Of a DNA stretch of 64,000 nucleotides, positions 48,678 to 58,670 are shown piece after piece. The notes beneath the pieces are model-generated. The model searched no databases and was not told the origin of the DNA. It saw only the letters and a list, made by a program, of their open reading frames with translations. The translations under genes and the position numbers were made by a program. The stretch lies in the NCBI RefSeq assembly GCF_016820555.1, contig NZ_JADHDW010000003.1, positions 124,001 to 188,000 of the forward strand, read 5' to 3'. The number at the start of each line of letters is the position of its first letter. Position 1 is the first letter of the stretch. The DNA is from Bacillus sp. REN10. Its GTDB lineage: Bacteria > Bacillota > Bacilli > Bacillales > Domibacillaceae.

Positions 48678-49757
48678 ATGAAATCAACGAAGCGAAAGTT
48701 AATAGGGCTTACAGCTGTTCTAGGATTATCTGTCCTTGCGGGTTGTTCAGGCGAGGAAGATAAAGCAACTGGAAAAAATAAAGGGGGTAAGCTCGAAGGA
48801 GAACTGACAGTATATACAGCAATCGAGGAAGAACTGATTCCTGTGTATCTTGAATCATTTGAGAAGAAATATCCTGATGTTGATTTAAATATTGTGCGGG
48901 ATTCAACAGGAGTGATTACAGCTAAACTTCTAGCTGAAGGCAAAAATACAGAAGCGGATGTTGTATGGGGAACAGCGGCCTCTAGCTTGTTAGCTCTTGA
49001 TGAGAAAGATATGTTAGAAGGATACACACCTGAAGGGATTGATCGTGTACAACCGCAATTTAAAGATAGTAATCAACCAGAGAAATGGGTAGGGAATACA
49101 GCATTTATGACGGGTATTGCCGTCAATACGGCTGAATTAGAAAAGAAAAAATTACCGATGCCAACATCTTATGAAGACTTAGTAAAACCAGAATATAAAG
49201 GAACGCTTGTGATGCCTCATCCGGCTTCATCCGGTACAGGATTCTTAACAGTATCCGCATGGTTACAAATGATGGGTGAAGAAAAAGGCTGGGAGTACAT
49301 GAAAAAGCTGCATGAAAATATTGCGACCTATACTCATTCAGGGTCGAAACCGGCCAAGCTTGCTTCCGCTGGTGAATATCCAATTGGTGTATCGATGGTG
49401 TACAGTGCCGTAAAAGAAAAGCAAAAAGGAGCACCCGTTGAAGTTGTGCTTCCAAAAGAAGGATTAGGTTGGGAAGTAGAGGCAAACGCACTCATCAAAA
49501 AAAAGGATAATAAAGATGAAGAGCTAGCGAAAGTATTTTTAGACTGGGCGATTTCTGATGATGTCATGCAAGAATATTTTAACGCCAATGGATTTGCGAC
49601 GATCAAGAATGATTTCCCAGCACCAGAAGGTTTCCCAACTGATGTAGTTAGTCAATTATTTGAGGAAAATGACTTGAAATGGGCCGCTGAAAACCGAGAA
49701 GCGATCTTAAGTAAATGGGAGAAGGAATTTGGTCAAAAAGCCGAGCCGAAAGAATAA
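48678..49757 (+). CDS. 2-aminoethylphosphonate ABC transporter binding lipoprotein
   Basis: A 359-residue lipoprotein (lipobox LAGC) of the PhnS-like solute-binding group, which captures 2-aminoethylphosphonate outside the cell. GELTVYTAIEEELIPVYLE and DVVWGTAASSLLAL are typical of family 1 binding proteins for phosphonates and iron. The substrate is inferred from the phnX and phnW genes downstream. It is the first gene of an eight-gene run transcribed to 56470. Confidence 0.88.
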   Translation: MKSTKRKLIGLTAVLGLSVLAGCSGEEDKATGKNKGGKLEGELTVYTAIEEELIPVYLESFEKKYPDVDLNIVRDSTGVITAKLLAEGKNTEADVVWGTAASSLLALDEKDMLEGYTPEGIDRVQPQFKDSNQPEKWVGNTAFMTGIAVNTAELEKKKLPMPTSYEDLVKPEYKGTLVMPHPASSGTGFLTVSAWLQMMGEEKGWEYMKKLHENIATYTHSGSKPAKLASAGEYPIGVSMVYSAVKEKQKGAPVEVVLPKEGLGWEVEANALIKKKDNKDEELAKVFLDWAISDDVMQEYFNANGFATIKNDFPAPEGFPTDVVSQLFEENDLKWAAENREAILSKWEKEFGQKAEPKE

Positions 49758-49778
49758 TAGGCGAAAGGAAGAAGAAAT

Positions 49779-50795
49779 ATGAAAGATTACTTAAAAATTG
49801 ACCATATTAGAAAAGTTTTTGGGAATGTGACGACATTAAATGATCTGTCTTTTCACGTGGCCAAAGGAGAATTTGTTTGTTTATTAGGCCCAAGTGGCTG
49901 CGGGAAAACGACCTTACTTCGAACGATTGCCGGTTTAGAGGAACCGACTGCGGGACGGATTTTTATTGATGGAAAAGATGTGACAGCTGTGCCTCCAGCT
50001 AAGAGAAACTTCGGGATTGTCTTTCAATCTTATGCCCTTTTTCCCAACTTAACGGCTTTAAGCAATGTTGAGTTTGGACTAAAGGCAAAGAAAATGCCAA
50101 AGAAAGAAGTGAAAGAGAAAGCATTAGCTGCATTAGAGATGGTCGGATTAGTCGATTTGCAAGATCGTTATCCTGCTCAGTTATCAGGTGGTCAGCAACA
50201 AAGAATTGCTCTTGCACGTGCTCTAGCATTATCGCCTAGCTTTCTCTTATTAGATGAACCATTATCGGCATTAGATGCGAAAGTCCGAGAAAAACTTAGA
50301 TTTGAAATTCGCGATCTTCAAGAAAAGCTAGGAATTACAACGATTATGGTGACACATGATCAAGAAGAAGCTTTAACGATGGCGGATAAGATTATCGTCA
50401 TGAATCGTGGGGAAATTATGCAGATCGGTACGCCTCAGGAAATCTATCAGTTACCAGCTAATCCATTTGTTGCTGATTTCATCGGCGCGATGAATTTTAT
50501 CAATTTACAGCCGAGCCATCCTGAAGGCCGTATTTTGGCGATACGTCCAGAGCATATCACTTTAACTCAAGGAGAAGGGGTTTCCGCGATTGTTGAAAAA
50601 CTGGAATTTAGAGGCCCTGTGTATAGAGGAATGGTCAAGCTTGAGCAAAGTGACTCTCCGCTACACGATAAGCTCGTATTAATTGACTTGCCAGCTACCA
50701 TTGTTCACCAGCAGAAAATTCAATTAGGCAGTATATTGACACTTTCCATCGGGGAAAAACAGATGTTGTCATATAGTGAAAAGGTGGGCTGTTAA
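49779..50795 (+). CDS. phnT: 2-aminoethylphosphonate ABC transporter ATPase
   Basis: A 338-residue ATPase with Walker A GPSGCGKTT, signature LSGGQQQRIALARAL, Walker B FLLLDEPLSALDA and the switch region VTHDQEEALTM. A TOBE-type tail follows. It lies 21 bases after the binding protein and abuts the permease gene. It is closely similar in build to the ATPase at 37866-38870. Confidence 0.9.
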   Translation: MKDYLKIDHIRKVFGNVTTLNDLSFHVAKGEFVCLLGPSGCGKTTLLRTIAGLEEPTAGRIFIDGKDVTAVPPAKRNFGIVFQSYALFPNLTALSNVEFGLKAKKMPKKEVKEKALAALEMVGLVDLQDRYPAQLSGGQQQRIALARALALSPSFLLLDEPLSALDAKVREKLRFEIRDLQEKLGITTIMVTHDQEEALTMADKIIVMNRGEIMQIGTPQEIYQLPANPFVADFIGAMNFINLQPSHPEGRILAIRPEHITLTQGEGVSAIVEKLEFRGPVYRGMVKLEQSDSPLHDKLVLIDLPATIVHQQKIQLGSILTLSIGEKQMLSYSEKVGC

Positions 50796-52553
50796 ATGGA
50801 GTGGCTCGAAAAGAACGAGAAAGCAATGGTTACAAAGCGTGTGAAGCAGAAGGCAGGAAAAAATGAATGGCTCCAACGTTTACTTCTTCTTAGTATGATC
50901 GGCACCTTTTTATTATTACTTGTTTTTCCGCTCTATCAATTATTTGTACAAGCTTTTTATGATAAAGAAGGCGCATTTGTTGGACTAGATAACTTTACTC
51001 AATATTTTTCATCGCCAACGTTAGTACAATCATTGAAAAATACGATATTTATCTCTAGCATGACCACATTGATTGCCGTGACATTGGCTTTTGTTTATGC
51101 TTTCGCGCTGATTCGAGCAGCCATTCCAGGAAAAATATTTTTTAAATCAGCAGCTATGCTTCCGTTGTTTGCGCCAACGATGATGCATGGGATTGGCTTA
51201 ATGTATTTGTTTGGAAATCAAGGATTAATCACGAATGGCTTTTTCGGGTTATTACCGAATATGGCAATCGAATTATACGGGCCAATTGGAATTATTATAG
51301 CCGAAGTGATATATACGTTCCCACAAGCAGTATTAATTTTATTAATAGCCTTTCAAGGGGCAGATTATCAAATGTATGAAGCGGCAGATACGCTTGGAGC
51401 AAGCAAGCTCAAGAAATTTATTACGATCACAATGCCTAGTGTAAAGTACGGCTTGATCAGTGCCTCCTTCGTTGTGTTTACATTAAGTTTTACGGACTTC
51501 GGTGCTCCGAAAATTGTTGGCGGACAGTACAATGTCCTCGCCACTGATGTTTATAAACAAGTCATTGGGCAACAAAATATGGCGATGGGTGCGACTGTAG
51601 GGATTATTCTAATGTTACCAGCAATTTTCGCTTTTACCGTTGACCGATTGACCATGCAAAAAAATTCAGCGGCGATTTCCGCCAAATCAAAGCCCTTTGT
51701 GATTAAAAACAATCGAATGAGAGATTCTCTTTTATTCCTATTTTGTTTACTTATCTCGGGAGCGATTTTATTAATGGTATTTGCAGTGTTAGTTGCTGCA
51801 TTTACGAAGGTTTGGCCATATGATCTGAGTTTTACTCTTGATCATTTAAATTTCTCTAGCTATACAGGTGACGGAATGGAAGCATTTAAAAACAGTGTCA
51901 TTGTCGCTTTGATCACAGCGATAGCTGGCACATTGCTGACTTTTGTATTTGCTTATGGTATTGAAAAAGTGCGTCGGATGGCTGGGTTAAGAAAAATAAG
52001 TTATTTCTTATCCATCATTCCATTAGCTGTACCTGGACTTGTCATCGGGTTAGGATATATCTTTTTCTTTAGTCAGCCTGAAATCCAACTTTTCTCATGG
52101 ACAATGACGAATCCATTCCATTTCTTATATGGCACGGTCGCGATCATTGTGATGGCAAATATTATTCATTTTTATTCTGTGTCGTTTGTTACAGCGACTA
52201 CGGCGTTAAAAAAGTTAGATAAAGAATATGAGCTTGTGTCTGAATCAATGGGTATCCCATTTTACAAAACATTTTTTAAAGTAACGGTACCGATGTGCTT
52301 GCCGGCCATTTTAGAAATATCGATGTATTTTTTCGTCAACTCGATGGTGACCGTATCAGCCGTGATGTTTTTATACTCACCAGATTTTAAGCTCGCCGCG
52401 ATCTCGATTGTGAATATGGACGATGCTGGAAATTTAGCAGCTGCGGCGGCAATGAGCTCACTCATATTATTAACGAACATTATTGTCAGATCGTTATATG
52501 AACTATTAACGAAATATTTAAATAAACGTGCTTTGCATTGGCAAAAAAGATAG
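50796..52553 (+). CDS. Fused two-domain phosphonate ABC permease
   Basis: A 585-residue permease made of two membrane domains of about six helices each. Each half has an EAA-type loop: YEAADTLGASKLKKFITITMP in the first (near residues 198-218) and the degenerate YELVSESMGIPFYKTFFKVT in the second. It replaces the two separate permeases found in PhnUV-type systems. The ATG directly follows the ATPase stop codon with only a weak ribosome site, so translation is probably coupled; an ATG at 50826 is an alternative. Confidence 0.88.
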   Translation: MEWLEKNEKAMVTKRVKQKAGKNEWLQRLLLLSMIGTFLLLLVFPLYQLFVQAFYDKEGAFVGLDNFTQYFSSPTLVQSLKNTIFISSMTTLIAVTLAFVYAFALIRAAIPGKIFFKSAAMLPLFAPTMMHGIGLMYLFGNQGLITNGFFGLLPNMAIELYGPIGIIIAEVIYTFPQAVLILLIAFQGADYQMYEAADTLGASKLKKFITITMPSVKYGLISASFVVFTLSFTDFGAPKIVGGQYNVLATDVYKQVIGQQNMAMGATVGIILMLPAIFAFTVDRLTMQKNSAAISAKSKPFVIKNNRMRDSLLFLFCLLISGAILLMVFAVLVAAFTKVWPYDLSFTLDHLNFSSYTGDGMEAFKNSVIVALITAIAGTLLTFVFAYGIEKVRRMAGLRKISYFLSIIPLAVPGLVIGLGYIFFFSQPEIQLFSWTMTNPFHFLYGTVAIIVMANIIHFYSVSFVTATTALKKLDKEYELVSESMGIPFYKTFFKVTVPMCLPAILEISMYFFVNSMVTVSAVMFLYSPDFKLAAISIVNMDDAGNLAAAAAMSSLILLTNIIVRSLYELLTKYLNKRALHWQKR

Positions 52554-52565
52554 GAGAGAGAAGAA

Positions 52566-53381
52566 ATGGAAACAAACATTAAAGCAGTTATTTTTGATTG
52601 GGCAGGAACAACAGTGGACTACGGATGTTTTGCTCCTGTTCAAGTATTTATGCAAATTTTTAAAGAAAAGGGCATTGAAATCACTATTGAAGAGGCTCGT
52701 CAACCGATGGGGTTATTAAAAATTGACCATATTCGTGCCATCACTGACATGCCACGGATTAAAGAATTATGGGAAGCTACATACGATCGTCAGCCACAGG
52801 AAAGCGATATTGAAGAGATGTACGGCAGATTTGAAGAAGAATTGTTTGCTATTTTGCCAGATTATACAACGCCAGTACCTGGATGTTTAGAATTAATGGA
52901 AAAACTCCGCCAGCGTAGAATCAAAATTGGATCAACTACTGGTTATACGTCCGAAATGATGAAGGTTGTCGCACCAGGCGCTGAAAAACAAGGCTATAAA
53001 CCAGATTATTACATCACTTCTGATGATGTGCCAGCGGGTCGCCCATATCCGTGGATGTGCTATATGAATGCGATCGAATTAGGAATATACCCGATGAGTG
53101 CGATGATTAAAGTTGGCGATACCGTTTCTGATATGAAAGAGGGCAGAAATGCCGGTATGTGGACGGTTGGCGTCATTTTAGGCAGCAGTGAGCTTGGATT
53201 AACGGAAAATGAAGTAAAGGAAATGGACGCGAATGAGCTAGAAGCGAAAATTCAAGAAGTTAGAGAACGTTTACTAGCCGCAGGAGCTCACTTCACAATT
53301 TTACAACTGGCTGATCTTGAAAGTGTCATCGATCAAATTGAGCAACAACAAGTAGTAGGAGGCGCAAAGCAACATGGATAA
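52566..53381 (+). CDS. phnX: Phosphonoacetaldehyde hydrolase
   Basis: A 271-residue HAD-family enzyme that cleaves phosphonoacetaldehyde to acetaldehyde and phosphate. The nucleophile is D11 in [12 protein letters not shown], and the Schiff-base lysine is K52 in [21 protein letters not shown] is the HAD motif near the C-terminus. It overlaps phnW by eight bases, and together they degrade 2-aminoethylphosphonate. Confidence 0.97.
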   Translation: METNIKAVIFDWAGTTVDYGCFAPVQVFMQIFKEKGIEITIEEARQPMGLLKIDHIRAITDMPRIKELWEATYDRQPQESDIEEMYGRFEEELFAILPDYTTPVPGCLELMEKLRQRRIKIGSTTGYTSEMMKVVAPGAEKQGYKPDYYITSDDVPAGRPYPWMCYMNAIELGIYPMSAMIKVGDTVSDMKEGRNAGMWTVGVILGSSELGLTENEVKEMDANELEAKIQEVRERLLAAGAHFTILQLADLESVIDQIEQQQVVGGAKQHG

Positions 53382-54471
53382 TCAACATTATTTATTATTG
53401 ACACCTGGGCCACTGACAACGACGAAAACAGTAAAAGAAGTAATGTTAAGAGATTGGTGTACATGGGACGATGACTATAATGGACTCGTTCAACAAGTTC
53501 GCGGCAAGCTCGCTCATCTAGCCACGAAAAACAGCGAAAACTATACTTCTGTGTTAATGCAAGGAAGCGGTACTTTTACGGTAGAAGCAACGATTGGGTC
53601 TGTTATCGGATCTGAAGGGAAATTACTCGTTTGTGTGAACGGTGCTTATGGAAATCGAATCGCACAAATAGCTAATATTCTCGGCATTGACACGGTCATT
53701 TGTCAGACCGAAGAACACGAGCCCATTTCTGCACAAAAAGTAGAAGAACTTCTGAAATCTCATTCAGACATTACACATATTGCCGCTGTCCATTGCGAGA
53801 CGACGACCGGGGTGTTAAATCCTATTCAAGAGATCACAAAAGTAGCTAAAGTATACGGCAAAATCACGATCATTGATGCGATGAGTAGCTTCGGTGGAAT
53901 TGACATCGATATGGAAGATTGGCAAATTGATTTCTTAATTAGCAGTGCGAATAAATGTATTCAAGGCGTACCAGGTTTTGGATTCGTAATAGCGAAGCGA
54001 ACAGAGCTAGAAAAGTGTAAAGGCATTGCTCGTTCCCTTTCACTTGATTTATATGGTCAATGGGAGACGATGGAACGGTTCAATGGGAAATGGCGCTTCA
54101 CTTCTCCAACTCATGTCGTTCGAGCTTTTTATCAAGCTTTAGTAGAGCTTGAAGAAGAAGGTGGCGTGTTAGCGAGACAACAACGTTACACAAACAATCA
54201 ACAGCTACTAGTAGCGAGGATGAAAGAAGCTGGATTTGTTCCTTTCATCGAGGAAAAGTATCATTCACCAATTATTACGTCTTTCTGCTTTCCTAATGCA
54301 GATTTTCATTTCCCTTCGTTTTATGAACGTTTGAAAAAACAGGGGTTTGTCATTTACCCAGGGAAGGTGTCACAAACAGATACGTTTAGAATTGGGAATA
54401 TTGGCGATGTTCACGCTGAAGACATCAAAAAATTAACCGCTATTATTTCGGAAGGAGCTGTCTATCAATGA
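53374..54471 (+). CDS. phnW: 2-aminoethylphosphonate-pyruvate transaminase
   Basis: A 365-residue PLP enzyme that moves the amino group of 2-aminoethylphosphonate to pyruvate, giving phosphonoacetaldehyde and alanine. The PLP lysine is K194 in [25 protein letters not shown] at the start and [11 protein letters not shown] are family blocks. Overlaps on both sides (eight bases with phnX, ATGA with the next gene) show tight coupling. Confidence 0.97.
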   Translation: MDNQHYLLLTPGPLTTTKTVKEVMLRDWCTWDDDYNGLVQQVRGKLAHLATKNSENYTSVLMQGSGTFTVEATIGSVIGSEGKLLVCVNGAYGNRIAQIANILGIDTVICQTEEHEPISAQKVEELLKSHSDITHIAAVHCETTTGVLNPIQEITKVAKVYGKITIIDAMSSFGGIDIDMEDWQIDFLISSANKCIQGVPGFGFVIAKRTELEKCKGIARSLSLDLYGQWETMERFNGKWRFTSPTHVVRAFYQALVELEEEGGVLARQQRYTNNQQLLVARMKEAGFVPFIEEKYHSPIITSFCFPNADFHFPSFYERLKKQGFVIYPGKVSQTDTFRIGNIGDVHAEDIKKLTAIISEGAVYQ

Positions 54472-55643
54472 AAATCTTTTGTTTAGGTGGAGCAGGTAAA
54501 ATTTGTAGAGAAGCGATTCTGGATCTAGTTCAATATTCTAATTTCGAAACGATCACAGTCGCAGATTATAATGAGGAAGAAGGAAGGAAAGTTGTCGAAT
54601 GGTTAAATGACCCGCGGGTGGATTTTGTTCAAGTCGATGTAACCAATATTGATTCAACTGTTGCCAAAATGAAAGGCTACGATATTGTCTTAGACGGAAC
54701 GACGATTAAGTTAAACGGACTGTCTTCCGAATGCATTGCTAAAGCAGGCTGTCATGGCATTAACTTAAATGGCTTTGGTGAAGAAAACCAATGGAACGAT
54801 GTATTTATTGAAAACGACAAAACATTGCTTCCGGGTTTCGGAATGACGCCGGGATTAACACAGATGATGGCGATGCATGCAGCGAATCAATTAGATACAG
54901 TTGAAAGTGTTCGAGTCAGTCACGGATCATTTCGCCCAATTGCCTTTTCCGCATCGATTACAGAAACAACGACGTATGAATATGATCCAGAGCTACCGAC
55001 AAGGGTCGTTTTTGAAAATGGTGAGATGAAGCAAGTGCCGCCATTTGCGCGTCCAAGAACGATTCAATTGCCGGAGCCGTATGGCGAAACTGTTCAATAT
55101 ATTATTCCACATGCGGAGACAGTAACGTTATCAAAAGCATTGAAAGATAAAGGAGTTCAACTAATTGAAACTCGTGGAACGTGGCCACAAAAAAATATGC
55201 GACTGGTGAAAGCTTTATATGAATATGGCATTTTGCAAAATACACCGATTCACGTGAACGAAAAAGAAATTGGGATTATGGATTGTATTTCCCAATATTT
55301 AATCCAATCAGAAGAAGGGCAAACAACAGAGTTATATGGATATTCTCTTCATGTAGAAGTGGAAGGAGAGAAAGACGGGAAGAAAGTCAATCATACTCTT
55401 TACCATACTCATCCTGCTTCAGACGGCTCTGTACCTGGATGGGAAAAGCTACGCGCCTATACACGAAATGTAGCTACTCCTTTTGCGATCGCAGCTCATT
55501 TAATCGCTAATGGTTATGTAAAGAAGAAAGGAGTCATTACGCCAGAAGAAGCCTTTACAAACCCGGCTATCATATTTGAAGAATTAGAAAAGCGAGGAAT
55601 TTTTGTCCATGAAGAAGTGAAAGAAGTAGCTCCTACTATTTAG
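54468..55643 (+). CDS. Saccharopine-dehydrogenase-like oxidoreductase in the phosphonate operon
   Basis: A 391-residue protein with an N-terminal Rossmann domain ([25 protein letters not shown]-like acidic strand end at [12 protein letters not shown]) and a C-terminal saccharopine-dehydrogenase-type domain ([13 protein letters not shown]). Relatives oxidise or reduce secondary amines such as saccharopine or carboxy-polyamines. It overlaps phnW (ATGA), so it is a true operon member. The standard phnWX route does not need it. A possible role is processing an N-substituted aminoethylphosphonate to free 2-aminoethylphosphonate before PhnW; this is inference. Confidence 0.75.
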   Translation: MKIFCLGGAGKICREAILDLVQYSNFETITVADYNEEEGRKVVEWLNDPRVDFVQVDVTNIDSTVAKMKGYDIVLDGTTIKLNGLSSECIAKAGCHGINLNGFGEENQWNDVFIENDKTLLPGFGMTPGLTQMMAMHAANQLDTVESVRVSHGSFRPIAFSASITETTTYEYDPELPTRVVFENGEMKQVPPFARPRTIQLPEPYGETVQYIIPHAETVTLSKALKDKGVQLIETRGTWPQKNMRLVKALYEYGILQNTPIHVNEKEIGIMDCISQYLIQSEEGQTTELYGYSLHVEVEGEKDGKKVNHTLYHTHPASDGSVPGWEKLRAYTRNVATPFAIAAHLIANGYVKKKGVITPEEAFTNPAIIFEELEKRGIFVHEEVKEVAPTI

Positions 55644-55684
55644 TCTAACTAGTTAAGCTAAATAACAGTAATGGAGGCTTGGCA

Positions 55685-56470
55685 ATGTCTGTAGTAAGTG
55701 AAGAGAGAAAACGAATGATTCTAGAAAAGTTGGAAGTAAAGGGCAAGGTCAGGGTGGCTGATCTTGCTAATGAATTTGCCGTTTCTACTGAAACGATTCG
55801 CCGATACTTAGAAGATCTAGCCAAAAGTCAAAAATTAAAAAAGGTGTATGGAGGAGCTGTGAAGACATCTCATTCACCTTTAATTGAACCTTCTATGATT
55901 GAAAGAAAGATTTTAAACATTGAACAAAAGCAAAGAATTGCTTATAAAGCAGCGACATTCATTGATGATGGAGATGTCATTTTGATTGACGAGGGAAGCA
56001 CGACTCTTCAGCTAGTTCCTTATCTTCTGCATATAAAAGATTTGACGATTATTACAAATTCTTTTGCCTTTGCCAACCAATTGATCTCAGCTACAAATAA
56101 GAGGTTATTTGATGGAGAGATTGTATTTATTGGCGGAACGATTAGTTCCCAGCATTTTCGAACGGCTGGACCGATGTCACAGGAAATTTTGAATCATTTA
56201 TCTTTTGACAAAGCATTCATCTCAGTTGATGCGGTTCTTCCGAGTTTCGGGATCTCTTCCTACGATGTAGAGAAAGCAAGGCTATCTGAAATGATGATTA
56301 AGCAAGCAAAAGAAACGTATGTATTAGCGGATCATTCGAAAATTGGAGAAAAAGGAACGTATAAGATCACTGGATTGAGCAAAATTGATTACATTCTTTC
56401 TAACCAATATTCCCCTGAAGATTGGAAGGAATATTTGATCAATCATCATGTAAAGTGGATCAAGTGCTGA
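55685..56470 (+). CDS. DeoR-family regulator of the phosphonate operon
   Basis: A 261-residue regulator with the DeoR helix-turn-helix (VSTETIRRYLEDLAKSQKL, then KVYGGAV) and the DeoRC effector domain (DEGSTT, NSFAFANQL). I start at the ATG at 55685, seven bases after GGAGG; a TTG two codons earlier overlaps that site. It is last in the operon and probably controls it. DeoR effectors are usually phosphorylated metabolites, which would suit phosphonoacetaldehyde or a related intermediate. Confidence 0.9.
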   Translation: MSVVSEERKRMILEKLEVKGKVRVADLANEFAVSTETIRRYLEDLAKSQKLKKVYGGAVKTSHSPLIEPSMIERKILNIEQKQRIAYKAATFIDDGDVILIDEGSTTLQLVPYLLHIKDLTIITNSFAFANQLISATNKRLFDGEIVFIGGTISSQHFRTAGPMSQEILNHLSFDKAFISVDAVLPSFGISSYDVEKARLSEMMIKQAKETYVLADHSKIGEKGTYKITGLSKIDYILSNQYSPEDWKEYLINHHVKWIKC

Positions 56471-56550
56471 TGAGTAACGATAGCGTGAAGAAGAACTTTA
56501 TATTTGAACAATAAAATATCAATACTCTTGAAATAGAGTTTGATCATTTG

Positions 56551-56579
56551 AAAAAATCCTGTTGATTCAGGATTTTTTT
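56551..56579 (+). terminator. Terminator of the phosphonate operon
   Basis: AAAAAATCCTG (56551-56561) pairs with CAGGATTTTTTT (from 56568), giving a classic terminator. The remaining intergenic DNA up to 56780 shows no gene; TATATAAT near 56730-56740 is a possible -10 for the next gene. Confidence 0.85.
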
Positions 56580-56780
56580 ACTTTATCTAAAAGATGATTT
56601 ATATGACAGAGTTACTGACCGTATAATTGAATGGACTTTTAAACGCTCCTATTCATGGAGAAAAAGATCCGAAACAATAGAGGTAATCTTCACGGCGACA
56701 ACAAACCATTTCCTCCCACACAAGTTTCTATATATAATAGAAGAAACTGATCAATTTTCATAGATTGGAGTCATTATATA

Positions 56781-57065
56781 ATGAAAGAAAACATTAAGCA
56801 TTGGATTGAACGTTATCAACAAGAAGGTGATGAGGAAGCGTTGGTGCAGTTGAAGATTGCGTGCTGGCCAATGATCGAGCCGCTCATTGAAGAGTTCACG
56901 CAAAAGCATGGAGCGGAAGTAGGGGGGCTTCTTCGTGAAAAGGGGCTGGAGCGTTTTGCGTTTATCTTTAGCAAATACCAGTTAAATGTGCAACTTCCGT
57001 TAGAGACGTTTGTTGCGAATACATATCGGTTTTATTTTATGCAAGTATTGAAAGAACAGGCATAA
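56781..57065 (+). CDS. Small helical hypothetical protein
   Basis: A 94-residue soluble protein, almost entirely helical by composition. Its start, WIERYQQEGDEEALVQLK, resembles the beginning of sigma-70 region 2 or helix-turn-helix sigma-like proteins, but the rest (LLREKGLERFAFIFSKYQ, ETFVANTYRFYFMQVLK) has no recognised DNA-binding region. GGAG lies ten bases before the ATG. It is monocistronic with its own terminator. Function unknown. Confidence 0.6.
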   Translation: MKENIKHWIERYQQEGDEEALVQLKIACWPMIEPLIEEFTQKHGAEVGGLLREKGLERFAFIFSKYQLNVQLPLETFVANTYRFYFMQVLKEQA

Positions 57066-57066
57066 G

Positions 57067-57113
57067 AAAAAGGTATCCTTAACGAGCGCAAACTTGTCAG
57101 GATACCTTTTTTT
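57067..57113. terminator. Two-way terminator, small gene and salA
   Basis: AAAAAGGTATCCT (57067-57079) pairs with AGGATACCTTTTTTT (57099-57113); it ends two bases before the salA stop. Confidence 0.85.
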
Positions 57114-57114
57114 A

Positions 57115-58161
57115 TTAATGATAATGGATAATGTCTTCTGCTAAGCTAGTAAAGGCTTCACCGACGATAGATTCTTCATCATATACAGAAGTGCCGGTGT
57201 TTTCTTCCGGTTGAGCGAAAGGTACTTGGGCAATGACGGCTGTTTGTAGTTGTTCAGCTAGCCTATCACCGCCACCTTGTCCAAATAAATATTTTCTTTC
57301 ACCGTTTTCTTCGTAGTACGCCATGTTTTCGACGACACCCATAATGTGATGTTTCGTATGTTTAGCCATCACACCTGCTCTCGATGCAACATGAGAAGCG
57401 GCATTGTGAGGGGTGGTGACGATAATTTCTTTTGCATGAGGGATCATTGCAGCTACATCAATCGCAACATCACCTGTCCCTGGAGGAAGGTCTAAGAGAA
57501 GGTAATCCAACTCTCCCCAATGCGTATTGACTAAGAAGTTGCGAATCCATTTGTTTAACATCGGCCCACGCCACATGACGGGTTGGTTATCCTTAGAATA
57601 AAAGCCCATTGACATGACTTTTACGCCATGGCTAGTGGAAGGAATCACCGTTTGATCAATCATTGTTGGCTGTTGTTTAATTTGCATCATCGCCGGAATG
57701 CTAAATCCATAAATATCCGCATCTAAAATGCCGACACGTTTCCCTAAGCGAGCAAGGGCAGCTGCTAAGTTGATCGTTACCGTTGATTTACCTACGCCGC
57801 CTTTACCGCTTGTTACAGCAATAAATTTGACGCCTGAATCTGGACGTAACATTTTCGGCATGCCCGTTTCCGTCACGGCTTCTGCTTTCAGTGATTTTGT
57901 TAATGCTTGACGCTCTTCATCGGTCATGGCGCCAAAAGTTAAAGCGACACTTACAGCACCAATGTTTCTCAGAGCTTCTTCAATATCTTGCTGAATTTTC
58001 GCTTTGAGCGGACAGCCTTGAATCGTTAATACGACTTCTAGTTGAACGTGGCCATCTTGGATTTGAATGTTTCTTACCATGTTTAATTCAACAATACTTT
58101 TATGAAGCTCAGGATCATTCACATTCTCCAGAGCTTGTAATACTTGCTCATTTGTTAGCAT
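57115..58161 (-). CDS. salA: Mrp/NBP35-family ATPase SalA
   Basis: A 348-residue P-loop ATPase. Residues about 1-85 form a MIP18/DUF59 domain; Walker A is TSGKGGVGKSTVTINLA, with a following LDADIYGFSIP. The Cys-x-x-Cys motif of iron-sulfur-carrier Mrp proteins is absent from the ENMAYYEENGE region, as in B. subtilis SalA, which acts as a regulator. Here the gene is 16 bases from a DUF1641 gene and formate dehydrogenase, so a role in maturing or regulating that enzyme is also possible. Confidence 0.85.
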   Translation of the reverse strand: MLTNEQVLQALENVNDPELHKSIVELNMVRNIQIQDGHVQLEVVLTIQGCPLKAKIQQDIEEALRNIGAVSVALTFGAMTDEERQALTKSLKAEAVTETGMPKMLRPDSGVKFIAVTSGKGGVGKSTVTINLAAALARLGKRVGILDADIYGFSIPAMMQIKQQPTMIDQTVIPSTSHGVKVMSMGFYSKDNQPVMWRGPMLNKWIRNFLVNTHWGELDYLLLDLPPGTGDVAIDVAAMIPHAKEIIVTTPHNAASHVASRAGVMAKHTKHHIMGVVENMAYYEENGERKYLFGQGGGDRLAEQLQTAVIAQVPFAQPEENTGTSVYDEESIVGEAFTSLAEDIIHYH

Positions 58162-58176
58162 CGTGTTTATCCCTGC

Positions 58177-58653
58177 CTATTCTTTCAATCCTTTTCCTAG
58201 ACCTTTTAAGAAGTGAACACCGAAGTTCACTGCACGATTCACGTCTGGATCTTTCAATACTTTCATCAAGTCGAATACGCCGATTTTTTCATCGTTATTG
58301 ATCTGTTTTGCTTCGTCCATCCCCGAATTCAAGCTACTTACAAGTTTCTTTGTCATTGCAGGGTCCATAGCAGTGAGTACACCTGCGACGCCCATAAAGT
58401 GATTGATTAAATTCGTTACAGGTTCACGAGAGACTTGATGAAGAACGATATGTGCGACATCTTCTTTCGCTTGAAGCAGCTTAGTCGCTGCTTCAAGTGC
58501 TCCTACATTATTCAGTTCTCCAACAATCGAGAAGATTTGATTCAACGCTTCTTCATTTTCTGAAAGGAGCGTTTTTAAATCTTCTAGTTTTTGTTCTTTG
58601 ATTTGTTCTTCTGTTAGTTGTTGTTTTTGAATCGTTGTAATAGGTGCTGCCAT
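58177..58653 (-). CDS. DUF1641-family protein (YrhD-like)
   Basis: A 158-residue helical protein with the DUF1641 signature region NHFMGVAGVLTAMDPAMTKKL and VFDLMKVLKDPDVNRAVNFG. These small proteins regularly accompany formate dehydrogenase genes in Bacillus (yrhD beside yrhE) and may be an accessory or membrane-linking subunit; this is not proven. It lies 17 bases after the dehydrogenase gene on the same strand. Confidence 0.85.
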   Translation of the reverse strand: MAAPITTIQKQQLTEEQIKEQKLEDLKTLLSENEEALNQIFSIVGELNNVGALEAATKLLQAKEDVAHIVLHQVSREPVTNLINHFMGVAGVLTAMDPAMTKKLVSSLNSGMDEAKQINNDEKIGVFDLMKVLKDPDVNRAVNFGVHFLKGLGKGLKE

Positions 58654-58670
58654 CGATTACACTCCTTCCA

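Noticed and set aside
49123-49606. Minus-strand frames inside the phosphonate binding-protein gene
   Set aside because: Antisense shadows of a clear coding region.
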